Shown: in pieces, positions 6,862 through 9,406 of the stretch
Layout: each line of letters opens with the position of its first letter
How positions within the stretch are numbered: the first letter of the stretch is position 1
DNA from: Flavobacteriales bacterium
GTDB lineage: Bacteria > Bacteroidota > Bacteroidia > Flavobacteriales > Flavobacteriaceae
DNA: 9,406 bases
NCBI GenBank assembly: GCA_003229235.1
Contig: QIIH01000306.1
Location: forward strand, 1-9,406
Direction of reading: 5' to 3'
Made by a program: the position numbers and the translations under genes
The notes under the pieces: generated by a model
Database searches by the model: none
Seen by the model: only the letters and a program-made list of their open reading frames with translations
What the model was told of the DNA's origin: nothing

Positions 6862-7740
6862 TTATTCGTTTTCTAGTTGTTGTTTGTATTCAGGGATTTT
6901 AGCTTTTATCTCTGGATCCAGCTCTGGCTCAACAACATCTGTCATTGCCGTTAATTGGTTATGTAATATAGAAGCAATAATAAGGCGTGCACCTGGTTTG
7001 CTATCTGCCGGAATTACAAACCAAGGCGCATTTGCTGTTGAAGTTCTGTTTATAGCATCTTGATAGCATTCCATATAGCGATCCCATAATTTGCGTTCCT
7101 TTAAATCTCCAGAAGAGAATTTCCAATTTTTTTCTTTTTTGTCCAAACGTCTAAGCAATCTAAATTTCTGCTCGTCCTTGGATAAATGCAAATAAAATTT
7201 AAAGATTAAAGTTCCGTTTTGATGCAATGTCTTTTCAAAATTATTTATCTGCTCAAAACGCTTGTCCCAAAAGGCTTCGTTCACATCAGAGATATCGTGA
7301 ACGTCTGGTAATTGTTCGCCTAAAATATATTCTGGATGTACTCGTGTAACCAAGACATTTTCGTAATGTGTTCTGTTGTGCACCCCAAATATTCCACGAG
7401 GTGGAATCGCAATATAGTGCCTCCATAAATAGTCGTGATCACGTTCAAGATCTGTCGGAACTTTAAAGCTGTGAACGCGAACCCCTCTTGAATTAAAATC
7501 CTTAAAAACTTCGCGAATAAGACTATCTTTCCCTGATGTATCCATTCCCTGCAAACATATCAAAGCTGCATATTTGTCGTGGGCATACATTCTATCTTGC
7601 CATTTACCAAGCTTTTTACGAACCCTGACAAGGGCATCTTCTAATAAGTCTTTGCTGCTATTAAAATCTTCTTTAGTAGCTAAGTCTGACAACTTTATAG
7701 GTGCCGTTACCTTATAGTCGTCTGCAGAAATCTGTTTCAT
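6862..7740 (-). CDS. PPK2 family polyphosphate kinase
   Basis: A 292-residue cytoplasmic kinase of the PPK2 family, which moves phosphate between polyphosphate and nucleotides (AMP, ADP or GDP, by class). Core features: Walker A GMDTSGKD at 65-72 with K71, the DFNSRGVRVHSFKVPT strand region (81-96), LERDHDYLWR (98-107), the G-x-FGVHNRTHYE motif (116-127), and the lid with arginines in RLLRRLDKKEKNWKFS (194-209), then DLKERKLWDRY and STANAPWFVIPAD (234-246). Length and the single domain fit the PPK2 subgroup of Cytophaga- and Deinococcus-type enzymes (often called class III, acting on AMP and ADP); I place it there only tentatively. It lies 39 bases after the response regulator and 3 bases before the M28 gene. 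A 5-bp inverted repeat sits directly before its ATG. All core residues look intact. Confidence 0.93.
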   Translation of the reverse strand: MKQISADDYKVTAPIKLSDLATKEDFNSSKDLLEDALVRVRKKLGKWQDRMYAHDKYAALICLQGMDTSGKDSLIREVFKDFNSRGVRVHSFKVPTDLERDHDYLWRHYIAIPPRGIFGVHNRTHYENVLVTRVHPEYILGEQLPDVHDISDVNEAFWDKRFEQINNFEKTLHQNGTLIFKFYLHLSKDEQKFRLLRRLDKKEKNWKFSSGDLKERKLWDRYMECYQDAINRTSTANAPWFVIPADSKPGARLIIASILHNQLTAMTDVVEPELDPEIKAKIPEYKQQLENE

Positions 7741-7779
7741 AGGCTAAGTAATAAGCCTACAAGGTACTATTTTTAGAAA

Positions 7780-8943
7780 TTATTTACTTGCAAAGGACTT
7801 CACATCTTCTTCAGAAACTGTCTCGCCACCTAAAATAATAAGACGCTCTACTACATTTCGCAATTCGCGAATGTTTCCCGTCCAGTCGTAAGCTTGTAAT
7901 AGTGATATCGCCTTAGGCGAAAACGTCTTTTGACCAGTGCCTTGTTCTCCTGATATTTTTTTAGAAAAATAATCAATAAGCATCGGAATGTCCTCTCTGC
8001 GATCGTTGAGAGACGGAACTTTAATTAAAATAACGGCCAAGCGGTGATATAAATCTTCTCTAAAATTACCTTCGGCAATTTCCTTTTTCAAATTTTTATT
8101 GGTTGCAGCTACTATACGTACATCTACCTTGATGTCCTTATCGTTCCCAACGCGCTGAATTTTATTCTCTTGCAACGCTCTTAATACTTTGGCTTGCGCC
8201 GCTAGGCTCATATCCCCTATCTCATCCAAAAAGATGGTTCCGCCATTAGCGGCTTCAAATTTACCAGCACGGTCTTTTACTGCACTGGTAAAGGCTCCCT
8301 TAACGTGTCCAAATAGTTCGCTTTCGATCAATTCGCTTGGGATGGCTGCGCAGTTCACCTCGATCATTGGTCCATTAGAGCGGCCACTTTTTTGGTGCAA
8401 CCAATGAGCAACAAGTTCTTTTCCAGTACCATTTGGTCCCGTAATTAGAACTCGGGCGTCTGTTGGCGCAACCTTTTCGATCATATCTTTAATCTGAGAG
8501 ATTTCGTTAGAATCTCCTATCATTTCGTAGTTCTTACTTACTTTCTTTTTAAGGCGTTTGTTTTCTACGACAAGCTCTTTTCTGTCTAAAGCAATTCGTA
8601 CCGTATTTAATAAACGGTTTAAATCTGGTGGTTTAGAGATATAATCAAAAGCACCTAAACGCATTGTATTTACCGCAGTATCAAGGTCGCCATGTCCAGA
8701 AATCATCACCATTGGAATCTCTGGTTTAATTTTTTTCACGGCCTCGAGCACCTCTACTCCGTCCATTTTAGGCATTTTAATATCACATAGTACTAAGTCG
8801 TAATCTTCGTTTTTAAGCAATTCAAGGCCTTCTAGACCGTCCTCTGCTTCTGTAACTTTATAGTTGTTACTCTCTTCTCTTAATATTTTTCCGAGCACAC
8901 GTCTAATTGCTGCTTCGTCTTCTATAATTAGTATTTTTGCCAT
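7780..8943 (-). CDS. Sigma-54-type response regulator lacking a DNA-binding domain
   Basis: A 387-residue NtrC-type protein. The receiver domain (1-120) has E8/D9, phospho-acceptor D54 (CDIKMPKMDG), S82 (MISGH) and K104 (SKPP), all intact. A linker helix (about 118-137) joins an AAA+ domain (about 140-370) with Walker A GPNGTGKE (169-176), Walker B GGTIFLDEIGD (234-244), and FREDLYHRL and NIRELRN further on. The sigma-54 contact loop reads GAFTSA (216-221) rather than GAFTGA, with the key F218 and T219 kept. The protein ends at VSEEDVKSFASK, just where a Fis-type HTH would start, so it has no DNA-binding domain, like FlgR of Helicobacter pylori. It may therefore act from solution on RpoN holoenzyme. 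No histidine kinase gene lies in the window. The ATG is 1 base after the end of the broken outer membrane protein gene. Confidence 0.95.
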   Translation of the reverse strand: MAKILIIEDEAAIRRVLGKILREESNNYKVTEAEDGLEGLELLKNEDYDLVLCDIKMPKMDGVEVLEAVKKIKPEIPMVMISGHGDLDTAVNTMRLGAFDYISKPPDLNRLLNTVRIALDRKELVVENKRLKKKVSKNYEMIGDSNEISQIKDMIEKVAPTDARVLITGPNGTGKELVAHWLHQKSGRSNGPMIEVNCAAIPSELIESELFGHVKGAFTSAVKDRAGKFEAANGGTIFLDEIGDMSLAAQAKVLRALQENKIQRVGNDKDIKVDVRIVAATNKNLKKEIAEGNFREDLYHRLAVILIKVPSLNDRREDIPMLIDYFSKKISGEQGTGQKTFSPKAISLLQAYDWTGNIRELRNVVERLIILGGETVSEEDVKSFASK

Positions 8944-8944
8944 C

Positions 8945-9364
8945 TTAAATTTTAAACTTTATTCCTGTTCTAAAATAAACAGTGTTCTCGTCGTTAAAGA
9001 CAAAAACATTGTTACGATCCCCATCTGTTAATCTTATCTCGTTATAAAATGTATAACCGCCATAGACGTAAAACAATAACTGTTCCGAAAAATAATATTC
9101 GTAACCAATCCCACTAAATGCAGTTGTCATAGAAATAAATTCTGCGACATATTGAGTGTTGTTGCTAGTAAAGATAATGTTGTTTTGAATGTTGCCCAAA
9201 AAAACCGTCAAGTGTTATAAAAGCCTAATTCGCGCAAAAACATTTTCAGAATTATTTTGCGATATATATGTGTATTCTAGACTAATCAAGTCAGAGGTCT
9301 GAACATTTAAACTAGTAACCTGAGTTCGACCTAAGATTTGTTTACAGTTTAGATGTATTTTTAT
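8945..9364 (-). pseudogene. Decayed DUF6268-type outer membrane beta-barrel protein gene
   Basis: One reading frame from 9364 down to 8945 is open except for a TAA at 9215-9217. Upstream of the stop it encodes an N-terminal-like piece containing QTSDLISLEYTYISQNNSEN (about 9238-9300), which resembles the first mature strands of DUF6268 outer membrane proteins. Downstream, residues such as NIQNN, ISMTTAFSGIGYEYYFSEQL, YGGYTFYNEIRL and a terminal TVYFRTGIKFKI match the last strands of the same family, ending in the aromatic/hydrophobic residues expected of a barrel C-terminus. I expect such proteins to be about 270-300 residues, so some 130-160 central residues are missing. The first 16 codons contain no ATG and no signal peptide. 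The piece after the stop could only start at TTG (9209-9211). I read this as a gene ruined by an internal deletion plus loss of its start; the family name rests on recall. Confidence 0.7.
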
Positions 9365-9406
9365 TCAATTCGAAGTCAGATTTTCGAAAGACTAACTAGT
9401 TAGTTT

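Noticed and set aside
8189..8407. 72-codon + strand frame opposite the response regulator
   Set aside because: It mirrors the conserved AAA+ coding region and resembles no known protein.
9291..9302. Near-palindrome TCAGAGGTCTGA
   Set aside because: It lies inside the decayed coding sequence, and short inverted repeats of this size occur by chance.
9391..9404. Perfect 14-base palindrome ACTAACTAGTTAGT at the right edge
   Set aside because: It could be an operator or site boundary, but it is AT-rich, single-copy in the window and cut off from its context, so no function can be supported.
1..9406. CRISPR array, insertion sequence, tRNA genes or a defence system
   Set aside because: No regularly spaced repeats, transposase or integrase motifs, cloverleaf pattern or defence-family domains were seen; the gene set is typical of a flavobacterial chromosome.

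Overview
The window looks like ordinary chromosome of a Bacteroidota bacterium, most likely a Flavobacteriaceae member. Grounds: AT-rich DNA, the lysine/isoleucine/asparagine-rich proteins typical of that family, a TAnnTTTG-type promoter element, weak Shine-Dalgarno signals, and recognisable flavobacterial families (LAB_N duplication, HTH-less sigma-54 regulator, DUF6268-type outer membrane protein). The species cannot be named from this sequence. I see no CRISPR array, no tRNA or rRNA, no insertion sequence, and no gene-free stretch longer than 300 bases.

Bases 1-2673 (+ strand) hold a tight three-gene cassette: the 3' part of a GT2 (dolichyl/undecaprenyl-phosphate sugar transferase-like) gene, a small membrane protein made of two LAB_N repeats, and an ArnT-like GT39 membrane glycosyltransferase. 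The genes overlap by 4 and 14 bases. The order suggests a pathway in which a lipid-linked sugar is made in the cytoplasm, possibly flipped by the LAB_N protein, and used on the periplasmic side by the GT39 enzyme.

Bases 2677-4927 (- strand) read MATE-family efflux transporter, then a small acidic protein of unknown function, then a PAP2-type phosphatase. The last two overlap by 8 bases. The MATE gene has no ATG start and lies just below a Bacteroidota-type -7 element.

Bases 5011-5469 (+ strand) carry a DUF1801 gene, divergent from MATE and convergent with the next block.

Bases 5473-9364 (- strand) carry, in transcription order, a decayed DUF6268-type outer membrane beta-barrel gene, a sigma-54-type response regulator without a DNA-binding domain, a PPK2 polyphosphate kinase, and a secreted M28 (carboxypeptidase Q-like) metallopeptidase. 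Gaps are 1, 36-39 and 3 bases, so the last three may form one transcription unit.

The points most worth following are the GT2/LAB_N/GT39 cassette with its gapless internal LAB_N duplication, the broken outer membrane protein gene directly before the regulator, and the HTH-less regulator with its GAFTSA loop. I found no convincing evidence of a wholly new system.
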